Assembly (NCBI GenBank): GCA_018662225.1 | Contig: JABJGO010000040.1 | Coordinates: 1 to 64,000, forward strand | Direction: 5' to 3' | DNA length: 64,000 nucleotides | Source: Rhodospirillales bacterium | GTDB lineage: Bacteria; Pseudomonadota; Alphaproteobacteria; Rhodospirillales; Casp-alpha2 | Shown: in pieces, positions 44,501 to 52,988 of the stretch | Layout: each line of letters begins with the position of its first letter | How positions within the stretch are numbered: position 1 is the stretch's first letter | Position numbers and translations under genes: made by a program | Notes under the pieces: model-generated | The model's input: the letters and a program-made list of their open reading frames with translations, nothing else | Told to the model about the DNA's origin: nothing | Database searches by the model: none

Positions 44501-44987
44501 CTTCAAGGAAATGGATGAGAACTTCCAGAAGCTGTTTGTTCAGCTATTTGGCGGCGGTACCGCACACCTTCATCTGACAGATGCCGATGATCCGCTGGAA
44601 GCAGGTCTTGAAATCATGGCCAGCCCGCCCGGCAAGAAACTTCAGGTGCTCTCACTGCTATCCGGTGGTGAGCAGGCCTTAACGGCGACGGCGCTACTGT
44701 TTGCCGCATTCCTCAGCAATCCGGCCCCCATCTGTGTGCTGGATGAGGTCGACGCCCCGCTTGATGATGCCAACGTGGATCGCTTCTGCTCCATGGTTGA
44801 GAAGATCGCCAAGGGTTCAGGCACCCGCTTTATCCTGATCACCCACCACCGAATGACCATGGCCCGTATGGACCGCCTGTTTGGTGTGACCATGACCGAA
44901 CGCGGCGTGTCCCAACTTGTTTCCGTCGATTTGCAGCAGGCTGAGTCTATTCGGGATACGGCAACCGCAGGTGCGGGCGCGGCCTAA
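41502..44987 (+). CDS. smc: Chromosome segregation ATPase SMC
   Basis: 1161 residues from a TTG start. Walker A GPNGCGKSN at 32-40, long coiled coils (about 170-480 and 650-960), the hinge between them (about 500-610), the ABC signature LSGGEQ at 1053-1058 and Walker B CVLDEVDAPLDDAN soon after. It forms dimers that extrude DNA loops with ScpA and ScpB, which are not in the window. Usual family length. The upstream ATG near 41485 runs into a stop, which supports the TTG. Confidence 0.96.
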   Translation: MLQFTKLKLSGFKSFVDNTEMPVEPGMTGVVGPNGCGKSNLVEALRWVMGETSAKQMRGKEMEDVIFGGTASRPSRNIATVALALDNRDRVAPAQFNEFSDLEVTRKIERDKGSTYRVNGKEVRARDVQLLFADAASGARSTALVSQGRVSQIISQKPTDRRHILEEAAGITGLHSRRHEAELRLRAAETNMERLDDILGTLETQLQGLKKQARQANRYRNLSDHIRKAEATLFHLKWVQADTAMNESRVVQQSAEDTVNELTRRTATASLEQTKAAADLPALREAEAAAAAELQRLTIARDGLSAEEARILREQEECGERLTQIAQDIEREQERSHDAVEAIKRLDAESTELEESRTGEDEAVAESAETLKLANTNVLELDEEHTHLTEELAAAEARRASLERAAGDLQSRLQQILQRMDVTQEQRSALLEESGEAQNLTASDTDVADAERGLEQAREAIDAAEAAREAASTEVEAARAAEAEARSKLTGFQAEEKALSTVLESEEPEMFPPLIDAVNVKSGYEGALGAALGDDLSAPADEPSAVHWRTLDGYDDAAALPAGAERLSGMVSGPKALTRRLSQVGVVADEDTGRKLQTDLKPGQRLVSSSGWLWRWDGFTVSPDAATGAAMRLEQRNRLAQVRTEIETATRDAERAGANTTEARTHVEEATEAQRAARGTSHEAEKRLAVARELQGALKEKAAARSSRVTALEEQIAALNNDQNEIAVREKEAQEAVASMPAMEDQRGRLEAVRQDLTDRRTHQAECQSQYAGHARIAEERERRIADIVRELESWQNRQKGAAGQIEQLEARLEALGAQQERLKSLPSEIETKRLELAGMVEGAEKKRQGMADQLAASENRVNDSAKVLREFESALADAREARARAEGIVEQNRVTIESIAERVSEKLQTTPQNLAELAEITEDTKLPDMESAERRVERLTKERDTMGPVNLRAEQEAEELTEQIDTLNSERDDLTEAIGKLRRGIAELNREGRQRLLEAFKEMDENFQKLFVQLFGGGTAHLHLTDADDPLEAGLEIMASPPGKKLQVLSLLSGGEQALTATALLFAAFLSNPAPICVLDEVDAPLDDANVDRFCSMVEKIAKGSGTRFILITHHRMTMARMDRLFGVTMTERGVSQLVSVDLQQAESIRDTATAGAGAA

Positions 44988-44991
44988 ATCT

Positions 44992-45597
44992 GTGGATACA
45001 GCATCCAGACGACACTCACCGTCGACGCAGCGCAATCGAGACATCATTCTGTCCGTCCTTAAAGACGTGCTACCGGATACCGGCACGGTGCTGGAAATCG
45101 CCAGTGGTGCAGGTGAGCATGCGGCCTATTTTGCCCCGCATTTTCCGACCTTAACCTGGCAGCCCACCGATATTGATCGCGATAACTTCGGTAGTATCCT
45201 CAGCTGGGCCAGCGATACGGGTGGTGCGGTCCTTGACCCCGTACATTTGGATACTCAAGGAAACCCATGGCCCGTAGAAGCCGCTGCGGCTATCATGTGC
45301 ATGAACATGATCCATATCTCACCCTGGGCCAGTACCGAGGGTCTGATACAGGGCGCTGGAAGAATACTGGGTGCCGGGGGTGTTCTTTTTCTTTACGGCC
45401 CCTACAAACAAGATGGCGTGGCCCTTGCACCCAGCAATGGTTCATTTGATGAGTGGCTCAAAAACCAAAACCCGAAATGGGGTATCCGTGAACTTGGTCA
45501 TGTGGAAATTCTAGCGACGGCTAACGGCCTTAAACTAGACCACATTGTCGACATGCCAGCCAATAATCTCAGCCTCATATTCCGTAAAGAGGCCTAA
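44992..45597 (+). CDS. DUF938 SAM-dependent methyltransferase-like protein
   Basis: 201 residues if the GTG at 44992, 4 nt after the smc stop, is used. The frame is open back into smc, so a slightly earlier start cannot be excluded. Motif I is VLEIASGAGEHAAYFAPHFP, the DUF938 opening, followed by WQPTDID. The family is methyltransferase-like with unknown substrates. The stop overlaps the convergent MFS gene by four bases. Confidence 0.8.
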   Translation: MDTASRRHSPSTQRNRDIILSVLKDVLPDTGTVLEIASGAGEHAAYFAPHFPTLTWQPTDIDRDNFGSILSWASDTGGAVLDPVHLDTQGNPWPVEAAAAIMCMNMIHISPWASTEGLIQGAGRILGAGGVLFLYGPYKQDGVALAPSNGSFDEWLKNQNPKWGIRELGHVEILATANGLKLDHIVDMPANNLSLIFRKEA

Positions 45598-46808
45598 ACT
45601 GTTGCCGTGATACGCTTGGCACCAAGCCGTTTGTTCACCTTAAGCCCAAGTGGCACCAGCGCAATCAGTGCCAGCCCAGCCACAGCAAACGCGGCGGGTA
45701 AGCCAGCAAACACCAGAACTCCGCGCACAACACCCGGCGCAATGGCACCAGATACATCACGGTACGTGGCGTAAACAGCCGACATCTCGGTGCGCTCTGA
45801 CGGCTTAACGGCCATGAGAAATGGCAGGCCTGCGCTGATATCCAGCAACACCAGAAACAGGGAGGCCAGGATCAACGCTACGATGGTGATTTCAGGCACC
45901 CCTGAAGCAAGGAAGGCGAGGCAAAAGAAAGTCCCGGATAACACAAAACCGGTCAGCAGAGCCTGTCGAATAGACCGGGCCTGCATCCAACGCAGCATGA
46001 ATGGCGTGATAAACAGGAAAGCGTTGGCGATAGATACGGTCAGGCCGCCCAACTGTTCACTGTAGCCGCTCTCCACCACATAAATGGGGACATATATAAT
46101 ATAGACCCACCATGCGGATGACCTGACAACAGCAAAAATCCACCCGGCAATCAGCCGTGGCTGAGCAAAGAAACGGGGCAAGAAGGCCAGCGGGTTAGCG
46201 GTCCGGCGGCGCGCCTTGGTGATCACCTTGCCATTGCCCAGTCGTAAAACCCAAAACACGATCAACTGTACACATCCCGCGACCGCGGCGAACACAAACG
46301 GCGCTAGTGCCCATTGACCCATGAGCCAAACGCCGAGAAACGGCCCCACGGCCCAACAGGTGCCGCTGTAGAACAACCGTGTGGTTTCGAACTGCCCCAG
46401 GTTTGTGCGCTCCACGTAATCCATAACGTAGGCATTGAAAGAAATGGACGTAATGACAGAAGCCAACGTAGACACACCAAGCCCCACACCAACAAGCCAG
46501 CCACTTGCTGTACCGGTCAACATGGCCCCACCGGCAATCCCCACAACGCCAATTGAGTAAAACCACCGTCGGGGAATCAGGCGGGATATTGCAGGTGACA
46601 GAAGCGCCAGGATAAACGACGCAATTCCAATGACCAGATACACTTCGGAGACAGATTCCGCGTCACCGAAGTTTCTGTAGATCACAATAGGAAAGACCGA
46701 GAGCAGTATACCGCGTGTGGCGCTTTCCGCAGCCGCCAACATAGCAACGCCTTTGATGCCCGGATTTGGGGCATGGCGTAACGATTCCGGTATACGTCGT
46801 TGAAACAT
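45594..46808 (-). CDS. Major facilitator superfamily transporter
   Basis: 404 residues, about twelve membrane helices. Basic cytoplasmic loops include SRLIPRRWFYS after helix 2 and RLGNGKVITKARRRT between the halves. No cargo-specific motif is recognised. It stands alone on the minus strand between smc-DUF938 and the MATE gene, with which it shares a divergent promoter region (46809-46979). Confidence 0.78.
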   Translation of the reverse strand: MFQRRIPESLRHAPNPGIKGVAMLAAAESATRGILLSVFPIVIYRNFGDAESVSEVYLVIGIASFILALLSPAISRLIPRRWFYSIGVVGIAGGAMLTGTASGWLVGVGLGVSTLASVITSISFNAYVMDYVERTNLGQFETTRLFYSGTCWAVGPFLGVWLMGQWALAPFVFAAVAGCVQLIVFWVLRLGNGKVITKARRRTANPLAFLPRFFAQPRLIAGWIFAVVRSSAWWVYIIYVPIYVVESGYSEQLGGLTVSIANAFLFITPFMLRWMQARSIRQALLTGFVLSGTFFCLAFLASGVPEITIVALILASLFLVLLDISAGLPFLMAVKPSERTEMSAVYATYRDVSGAIAPGVVRGVLVFAGLPAAFAVAGLALIALVPLGLKVNKRLGAKRITATV

Positions 46809-46979
46809 GCTCGCCCCTGCCCTTATGCGATAATGTGGGAACTTGTCCGTCCAATCATAGTTATGCTCGCCTCACGGAAACACCTAGTGAATTAAACTCG
46901 GGAAGGTTCGACAAAAAATTTGTTCAGGGATATAACGCCTGAAATACGCTCCCTCGTTCAGAACATAGAATCACAAACC

Positions 46980-48353
46980 ATGTCGAAAACTGAAATGGCG
47001 CCTGCTGGTCGCCTGACCACAGGCTCGGTCGGACAACACGTCACCAACATGACGGTCCCCATGGTGTGGGGAATCTTCGCCATTGTTGCCGTCAGTATCA
47101 CCGACATGTTTTTCGTTGGGCAACTCGGTACAGTACCGCTCGCCGCCATGGGATTCGTCGCCCCTGTATCCATGCTCTTGTTTTCGTTGGGCATCGGCAT
47201 GGGTGCTGGCACCTCTTCTGTTGTATCTCGCGCTATTGGCGGGTCCAGCCGGGATCATATCCAACGCCTGACCACAGATGCCCTTACATTGACGTTTCTG
47301 ATCTCATCGGTGTTCACCCTGCTTGGCATCGTAACCATAGAGCCGACTTTCCGATTGTTGGGGGCAGATGACGAGACCATGCCCTATATCACCGCCTACA
47401 TGGTGCCGTGGTATATAGGTATTGTCTTCCTGGTTGTCCCGATGACCGGCAACAGCGCGATCCGCGCCTGTGGCGATGCCAAGTGGCCGGGCTTGATTAT
47501 GTTGGGATCCGCGATTCTCAACGCCATACTAGACCCTATTCTGATCTTTGGCCTGTTGGGGGCGCCGCGCATGGAAATCGCCGGTGCAGCATGGGCCACG
47601 TTGTTGGCCCGCCTTTTCACGCTGGTCGGTGCGCTGTGTATTCTGCATTTCCGTGAACACCTGATCACGTCATTCTGGCCAGGTTGGGCAAAGTTTGTGC
47701 GATCGGCTAAAGACATTTTGCATATCGGCATACCGGCGTCGGTGAACCAGATGCTTAATCCGCTGGCCGCCGCGGTCCTGACCGCCATTGTGGCATCCTA
47801 TGGCGTGGGTGCCGTTGCTGCCTTCGGTGTGGCCACACGTATCGAAGGGCTGGCCTTGGTGGTTCTATACGCTCTGTCAGCAGCTATCGGGCCGGTTGCC
47901 GGTCAGAATTGGGGCGCGGGGCTAACGCCTCGAGTTCGTGAATCACTGATCTTCTGTTTTCGCTTTTGCGCCATATTCGGTGTGGGTGGCAGCATCATAC
48001 TATTCGCCCTGTCACCGCTCATTACCCCCCTGTTTGACCCAGATCCGGGCATTAGCGGCACGGCCGATCTTTATCTGCGCATCGTCCCGTGGTCCTATGC
48101 CTTTCATGGCGTCGTCATGATTGCGGCGGCATTTTTCAATAGCATTGCCCGACCCGGACGATCACTGTCCCTGACGGTAATCCGTATGTTGGTTTTGATG
48201 GTCCCACTAGCTTTGCTGGGCAGCACGCTACTGGGTATCATTGGGGTGTTCTGGGCCGTCGCCATAGCCAATACAGCTTCTGGCATCCTGGCAATTGTAT
48301 GGTCACTGAAAGCTTGCCAAATTACGGCTCCCCCTGAACAGGGCCCGTCATAA
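46980..48353 (+). CDS. MATE family multidrug efflux transporter
   Basis: 457 residues from the ATG at 46980; a TTG-started extension to 46920 is possible but not needed. Twelve helices are expected. The MATE signature is in both halves: ITDMFFVGQLGTVPLAAMG near the N-terminus and, after the central loop, SVNQMLNPLAAAVLTAIVAS. It exports cationic compounds by Na+ or H+ antiport. There are no neighbours in an operon. Confidence 0.88.
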   Translation: MSKTEMAPAGRLTTGSVGQHVTNMTVPMVWGIFAIVAVSITDMFFVGQLGTVPLAAMGFVAPVSMLLFSLGIGMGAGTSSVVSRAIGGSSRDHIQRLTTDALTLTFLISSVFTLLGIVTIEPTFRLLGADDETMPYITAYMVPWYIGIVFLVVPMTGNSAIRACGDAKWPGLIMLGSAILNAILDPILIFGLLGAPRMEIAGAAWATLLARLFTLVGALCILHFREHLITSFWPGWAKFVRSAKDILHIGIPASVNQMLNPLAAAVLTAIVASYGVGAVAAFGVATRIEGLALVVLYALSAAIGPVAGQNWGAGLTPRVRESLIFCFRFCAIFGVGGSIILFALSPLITPLFDPDPGISGTADLYLRIVPWSYAFHGVVMIAAAFFNSIARPGRSLSLTVIRMLVLMVPLALLGSTLLGIIGVFWAVAIANTASGILAIVWSLKACQITAPPEQGPS

Positions 48354-48450
48354 TCATGTTTTTAGGGAATCCTGATGTGTTTTTTCACCCAGATGGCCGT
48401 TTGGTAAAAAAAAGTTTTCCACAGAGCCATTTTTCTGAGCACTGTAAGCC

Positions 48451-48855
48451 ATGAACACACAGCCTGAAAAACCGGGCAGCACACCGCCAGCGCCAAAAAA
48501 TCTTGAGGAAAAACAAAGCCTTGAAGATTTAGACCGACGCGTGCGGGAACTGCGTGAAGAACGCCGGAAACCATCCAAGCTGTCCATGAACATAAAAGCG
48601 CCACCAAGCAACGTTCTGGGGCTTGCTTTTCGGGTCGCTGTCGAGTTAGTTTCCGCGCTGGTTGTAGGGGCGATCATCGGTTGGTCGCTTGATTACTGGC
48701 TCGATACGCGCCCCTGGATCATGCTGGTTTTTGTCGTCTTGGGCGCCGCCGCCGGTATCCTGAATGTCTATCGTTTGGCGAGCGGGTTTGCTTATGCCGC
48801 CAACTACCAAACGGCAGACGAAAAAGATCAGGAACATCGGGACAGCGACTTGTAA
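48451..48855 (+). CDS. atpI: ATP synthase subunit I (AtpI)
   Basis: 134 residues. A charged N-terminal half (EDLDRRVRELREERRK) precedes two membrane helices at about 62-80 and 88-105, with GWSLDYWLDTRPW between them. AtpI assists assembly of the c-ring. Its place 78 bp ahead of atpB heads the F0 operon. The F1 genes are not in the window, consistent with the split F0/F1 operons of alphaproteobacteria. Confidence 0.88.
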   Translation: MNTQPEKPGSTPPAPKNLEEKQSLEDLDRRVRELREERRKPSKLSMNIKAPPSNVLGLAFRVAVELVSALVVGAIIGWSLDYWLDTRPWIMLVFVVLGAAAGILNVYRLASGFAYAANYQTADEKDQEHRDSDL

Positions 48856-48933
48856 GAACGGTAGAAATTTATACACTTAACCGGCCTGATACAAAAATCA
48901 GGCGGATTACGGATTAAAGAGGGGTTTACAGGC

Positions 48934-49668
48934 GTGGCCGTAGAAAAACACAGTCCGCTCGCGCAGTTTGAAATCAAGGAACTGATCCCAATGGAGATCG
49001 GCAGTCTGGATGCCTCATTCACCAATTCATCGTTGGTTATGGTGCTGACAGTTGTTTCCATTGCCGCGTTTCTTGTTTTGGGCATGCGAAAGCACGCACA
49101 CGTACCCGGCCGATGGCAGTCCATGGCCGAGCTCAGCTACATCTTCATCGCCAATATGGTGAAAGATACCGTGGGCAGCGAAGGTCGGACTTACTTCCCG
49201 TTTATTTTCAGCGTTTTCATGTTTGTGCTGTTTGGCAACCTGTGGGGCATGGTTCCCTATAGCTTTGCCTTCACCAGCCATATCGCCGTCACCTTCACCA
49301 TGGCCGCATTCGTGTTCATTGGTGTGACCTTGATCGCGCTGGCAAAACATAAGATGCATTTCTTTTCATTTTTCATGCCACAGGGTGCACCGATCTACAT
49401 GGCCCCCCTGTTGATCCCGATCGAGGTCATTTCCTACCTGTCACGGCCCATTAGCCTCAGCGTTCGTTTGTTCGCTAACATGCTGGCTGGCCACACCCTG
49501 TTGAAGGTGTTTGCAGGTTTTGTGATTTCGCTGGGTGCCTTGGGCGTTTTGCCACTGTTATTTGTGGTAGCCCTGACCGGACTGGAATTTGTTATCGCCT
49601 TTTTGCAGGCTTTCGTCTTTGCTATTCTGACGTGCCTGTACCTTAACGACGCGTTGCACCTGCACTGA
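48934..49668 (+). CDS. atpB: ATP synthase F0 subunit a
   Basis: 244 residues starting at GTG, with GAGGGG placed ten bases upstream. The essential proton-channel arginine is Arg178 in SLSVRLFANMLAGH. Five or six membrane helices; the C-terminal GLEFVIAFLQAFVFAILTCL stretch is also conserved. With the c-ring it forms the proton path through the inner membrane. Confidence 0.95.
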   Translation: MAVEKHSPLAQFEIKELIPMEIGSLDASFTNSSLVMVLTVVSIAAFLVLGMRKHAHVPGRWQSMAELSYIFIANMVKDTVGSEGRTYFPFIFSVFMFVLFGNLWGMVPYSFAFTSHIAVTFTMAAFVFIGVTLIALAKHKMHFFSFFMPQGAPIYMAPLLIPIEVISYLSRPISLSVRLFANMLAGHTLLKVFAGFVISLGALGVLPLLFVVALTGLEFVIAFLQAFVFAILTCLYLNDALHLH

Positions 49669-49736
49669 TCGCAGATACAACGCCTGTATATTCAATCAAA
49701 CAAGTCACTATTATTGTAGAAAAAGAGGAATAAACC

Positions 49737-49961
49737 ATGGAAATCGAAGCCGCAAAACTGTTGGGCGCTGGTCTTGCCGTTATTGGCGTTATTGGTTCTG
49801 GTATTGGTATTGGCAATATCTTTGCCTCCTTTATTCAGGCTGTTGGCCGCAACCCATCTGCACAGGGTGCTGTCTTCCCAATGACCATGCTGGGCTTTGC
49901 CCTGGTGGAAGCCATCGCACTGTTCGCGTTGGTTATCGCACTCGTTATTCTGTTCGGTTAA
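49737..49961 (+). CDS. atpE: ATP synthase F0 subunit c
   Basis: 74 residues, a two-helix hairpin. The polar loop is GRNPSAQG (38-45), and the proton-carrying carboxylate is Glu58 in GFALVEAIALFAL. The glycine-rich first helix (GSGIGIGN) packs the ring. It is followed by a 102-bp gap with a weak hairpin, which may set its higher expression relative to the b subunits. Confidence 0.95.
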   Translation: MEIEAAKLLGAGLAVIGVIGSGIGIGNIFASFIQAVGRNPSAQGAVFPMTMLGFALVEAIALFALVIALVILFG

Positions 49962-50063
49962 TTTCCGAAGACTGAAAGCCGGGTGTTTTCAAAAATGGGT
50001 GTCTTAGGGCACCTAAATTGAAACTTCCGGTCCTCGTCTTGGAATTCCCGTTTAGGAGGACAC

Positions 50064-50555
50064 ATGCCACAGCTGGACATATCCACGTTTCCGTCTCAGA
50101 TATTTTGGCTCACCGTCACGTTTGCAGCCCTTTTCCTTATTATGTGGAAAGTGGCTGTACCACGGATTGCCGATGTTCTTGAATCACGCCAGCGGCGTAT
50201 TGAAGACAATCTGGACAAAGCTGCTGAGTTCAAAAAGGACGCAGAAGCCGCTATCGAAGCCTATGAGAATGCTATTGCCGAGGCTCGCGCCAGTGCACAA
50301 AGCACGATCAATGAAATGGCCCAGAACCTTGCTACCGATATGGCTGCCCAAGAAGCCGCGTTGGCCGAAAAGCTGCAAGCTCGAATTTCGGAGAGCGAAG
50401 CCGCTATTAGCGACGCCAAAACGGCAGCAATTTCCAGTATTCGTGATGTGGCACAGGATGTGGCAAGCAGCGCCGTTGAAAAGCTGGTTGGTGATGCACC
50501 TGACGCATCAGTCGTTGGTTCCGCAATTGACAGCGCCTTGAAGGCGCGTTCTTAA
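50064..50555 (+). CDS. atpF': ATP synthase F0 subunit b' (b2)
   Basis: 163 residues. An N-terminal membrane helix (about 12-30, FWLTVTFAALFLIMWKVAVP) is followed by the long coiled-coil peripheral stalk, rich in alanine and glutamate (DKAAEFKKDAEAAIEAYENA). This diverged second b-type subunit is typical of alphaproteobacteria and photosynthetic bacteria. Strong AGGAGG upstream. Confidence 0.92.
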   Translation: MPQLDISTFPSQIFWLTVTFAALFLIMWKVAVPRIADVLESRQRRIEDNLDKAAEFKKDAEAAIEAYENAIAEARASAQSTINEMAQNLATDMAAQEAALAEKLQARISESEAAISDAKTAAISSIRDVAQDVASSAVEKLVGDAPDASVVGSAIDSALKARS

Positions 50556-50563
50556 AGGAGGAT

Positions 50564-51061
50564 ATGGATATGGGTGCAATTATTCAAGATCCAGCCTTCT
50601 GGGTTCTGGTTGCTTTTATTGGCCTGTTCGCGGTTATCATCTATCTGAAAGTTCCGGGAACTGTGGGCGCACAGCTGGACAAACGATCCACACAGATCGA
50701 AAGCGATATTCGCGAAGCTGAAAAATTGTGCGAAGAAGCACAAAATTTGTTGGCGACCTACGAACGGAAGCAGAAAGATGCCCTTCGCGAGGCCGAAGAC
50801 ATTCTCGCCAATGCTAAAACCGAAGCAGGCCGTATGGCTGAACACGGTAAGGAACGCCTGGAACAGGCTTTGACCCGCCGCGAAAAGCAGGCCGTGGATC
50901 GCATTGCCCAGGTAGAAGCACAAGCGATCGAAGAAGTTCGCCATATGGCTGTTGATATCGCCATGGACGCCACACGCGAATTGGTTGCTGCACAAGTAGA
51001 TGCCAAGGGCGACGCCATTGTCGATGCGGCAATTGGTAATCTGGCCAGTAAGCTGCACTAA
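50564..51061 (+). CDS. atpF: ATP synthase F0 subunit b
   Basis: 165 residues. One membrane helix near the N-terminus (PAFWVLVAFIGLFAVIIYL, about 9-27) and a coiled coil (QLDKRSTQIESDIREAEKL onward) form the other arm of the stator. It starts 8 bp after atpF', with AAAGGAGG in between. A rho-independent terminator follows 23 bp later and closes the F0 operon. Confidence 0.93.
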   Translation: MDMGAIIQDPAFWVLVAFIGLFAVIIYLKVPGTVGAQLDKRSTQIESDIREAEKLCEEAQNLLATYERKQKDALREAEDILANAKTEAGRMAEHGKERLEQALTRREKQAVDRIAQVEAQAIEEVRHMAVDIAMDATRELVAAQVDAKGDAIVDAAIGNLASKLH

Positions 51062-51084
51062 CCCGGTTCCACGACAAAATTGAT

Positions 51085-51122
51085 AAAACCGGGGTGGCCA
51101 GCTGGTTTCCCCGGTTTTTTTA
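51085..51122 (+). terminator. Rho-independent terminator of the F0 ATP synthase operon
   Basis: AAAACCGGGG (51085-51094) pairs with CCCCGGTTTT (51109-51118) around a 14-nt loop, then continues as T residues. A TTTTATTTGA repeat (51117-51126 and 51134-51143) directly follows. Confidence 0.85.
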
Positions 51123-51155
51123 TTTGACCCGGGTTTTATTTGAAACGAGCAACTC

Positions 51156-51860
51156 ATGATTACGGATGACAAAAAGGCACTGGTCTTGTTTTCAGGGGGG
51201 CAGGATTCCGCTACCTGTGTTGCCTGGGCACTTGAGAACTTCTCCCACGTGGAAACCATTGGTTTTGATTATGGCCAACGCCACCTGATCGAAATGGATA
51301 TGCGGCCCACGATTTTGGACGCTGTGCGTAATATCTCGCCCCTGTGGGATGACCGGTTGGGTGAGGATCATGTGCTCGATCTGAATGTACTGGGCGATAT
51401 CAGCGATACAGCCCTGACCAGCAAAACCGAGATCGTACTGGCCGAAAATGGCTTACCCAATACGTTCGTGCCCGGTCGCAATCTGGTTTTCTTGAACTTT
51501 GCTGGCATTGTTGCCTACAGACGTGGTCTTGGTCATATCGTCGGCGGCATGTGCGAGACAGATTTCTCCGGCTATCCTGATTGCCGAAACGAAACCATGA
51601 AAGCCATGGCCAAGGCATTAGGCTTGGGTATGGACGAGCCGTTTGTCATCGACACCCCATTGATGTGGATGGATAAAAGCGAAACCTGGGCATTGGCGGA
51701 ATCCCTTGGCGGCGAAGCGTTGGTGAACATCATCAGGAGCGATACCCACACCTGCTACCTGGGGGAACGCGGCGACCTTCACGACTGGGGACATGGCTGT
51801 GGCACATGTCCGGCCTGTGAGCTACGGATCAAGGGCTGGATATCTTACGCCGCAGCATAA
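51156..51860 (+). CDS. queC: 7-cyano-7-deazaguanine (preQ0) synthase
   Basis: Converts CDG to preQ0 with ammonia and ATP, on the queuosine pathway. 234 residues. The PP-loop is SGGQDS at 13-18, followed by the FDYGQRH segment (about 39-45). Structural zinc is held by Cys200, Cys215, Cys218 and Cys221 ([13 protein letters not shown]). Other que genes are not in the window. It stands alone behind the ATP synthase terminator. Confidence 0.94.
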   Translation: MITDDKKALVLFSGGQDSATCVAWALENFSHVETIGFDYGQRHLIEMDMRPTILDAVRNISPLWDDRLGEDHVLDLNVLGDISDTALTSKTEIVLAENGLPNTFVPGRNLVFLNFAGIVAYRRGLGHIVGGMCETDFSGYPDCRNETMKAMAKALGLGMDEPFVIDTPLMWMDKSETWALAESLGGEALVNIIRSDTHTCYLGERGDLHDWGHGCGTCPACELRIKGWISYAAA

Positions 51861-51949
51861 GGCCATCTCAAATCTTGTGCATGAGCCGCTTTAATCCCAT
51901 GGGGCATTAATGTAGTGTGCACACAACACAGGATGGTAACGGATATAAG

Positions 51950-52363
51950 ATGGCAATAAAATTGAACGATTCGACTTCGATCCTGAGCGACCTAAACGTT
52001 CTCGTTGTAGATGATCAGGAGACAATGCGGAAGATTATCCGGCAACTCCTGAAGCAGGCGCAGATAGGGAATTCTTTCGAAGCCGCTAATGGCGAGGAAG
52101 CCCTTAAATTCATTGAAAATATCCACGAACCCAACCCTGATGTGGTCATTTGTGACCTGCACATGGATGGCATGGATGGCATGGAGTTTGTCCACCGTAT
52201 GCGTCGTAAGAAAAATCAGACGCCGATCCTGATCCTGACCGGTGATGAGGACAAGTTCTTGCGTGAAGTTACCGAACAGGCAGGCGCCACACGTATCTTG
52301 ACCAAGCCTATATCGGCAGGTGATCTTGCCAAGGAAATCAGCTCAGCTGTCGGTTTCGGTTAA
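51950..52363 (+). CDS. Single-domain response regulator (CheY-like)
   Basis: 137 residues from the ATG at 51950 (MAIKLNDSTS); a GTG at 51917 would add 11 residues. One receiver domain: acidic pair in LVVDDQETMRK, phosphoryl aspartate in VVICDLHMDGMDG, and the conserved lysine in ILTKPIS. No output domain, so it acts by protein contact or phosphorelay. No histidine kinase is adjacent. Its end overlaps the convergent cupin gene by four bases. Confidence 0.87.
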   Translation: MAIKLNDSTSILSDLNVLVVDDQETMRKIIRQLLKQAQIGNSFEAANGEEALKFIENIHEPNPDVVICDLHMDGMDGMEFVHRMRRKKNQTPILILTGDEDKFLREVTEQAGATRILTKPISAGDLAKEISSAVGFG

Positions 52364-52977
52364 TCCCACACATAGATGCTGGGCAGATCAACGCTGTCGA
52401 TCCAGCAGGCAAAGCTGATAAGTGGCTCATCAGCCGTCTGTATTTCGTGCCGTATGCCCGACGAATGGTAGACCAGATCACCTGATGGCCGATCAAGCCA
52501 GGGCTCAGCTCCCCGTTTCCATTGTGCCTCACCACCCATAACGCCATAAACCTCGCTTTGTTTGTGTGCGTGTGGGGGATACCACGCATGGGGTCCCTGT
52601 ATGGTGATGGCCGTGGTCAGGTCATCAGAAAACCAGCACCCTTCCGGGCCGGTCAGCCGAAGAATGGCATACTTCTCGTTGAAGGCTGCGGCCCGTTTGT
52701 CATCATTGTATGACGCGTACATGCCGAACCAGCGCAACTGGTCGCGCTCTGAATACGCCGCACGGGCCAAGTCCCCCAAGGGGTTATCACCGCATAGTCC
52801 AATACAGGTACCGAAGTACTGATCGGCCATGGGCATGGTTTGAGGTTCTTCTTCCTTAACCGGACCAGACCAATCCACACGATCAACGATCTTGGCATAG
52901 CTACTGGATGATTCATGATCCTGAGCGGCCGCCCATTCACACATGGTTTTCAGGGCGGCGATGGTTTTTGGATACAT
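52360..52977 (-). CDS. DMSP-lyase-like cupin (DddL/DddQ superfamily), copy 1
   Basis: 205 residues. A helical N-terminal half is followed by a cupin whose first motif is WYPPHAHKQSEVYGVMGGEA (132-151; His136, His138, Glu142, Tyr144) and whose second is HSSGIRHEIQT (His171, His177). This is the metal-site pattern of cupin DMSP lyases, which cleave DMSP to dimethylsulfide and acrylate. It is the last gene of the five-gene minus-strand DMSP operon, 11 bp after dmdB. Homology is clear by motif and context; lyase activity is not proven, and it could bind a related sulfonium or betaine. A paralogue lies at 58380. Confidence 0.8.
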   Translation of the reverse strand: MYPKTIAALKTMCEWAAAQDHESSSSYAKIVDRVDWSGPVKEEEPQTMPMADQYFGTCIGLCGDNPLGDLARAAYSERDQLRWFGMYASYNDDKRAAAFNEKYAILRLTGPEGCWFSDDLTTAITIQGPHAWYPPHAHKQSEVYGVMGGEAQWKRGAEPWLDRPSGDLVYHSSGIRHEIQTADEPLISFACWIDSVDLPSIYVWD

Positions 52978-52988
52978 ACTATTCAGCT

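Noticed and set aside
41526-44506. Long minus-strand frames opposite smc (for example 42173-42970)
   Set aside because: They lie antisense to a complete SMC with all motifs, and have low-complexity serine/alanine/arginine composition typical of antisense frames of coiled-coil genes.
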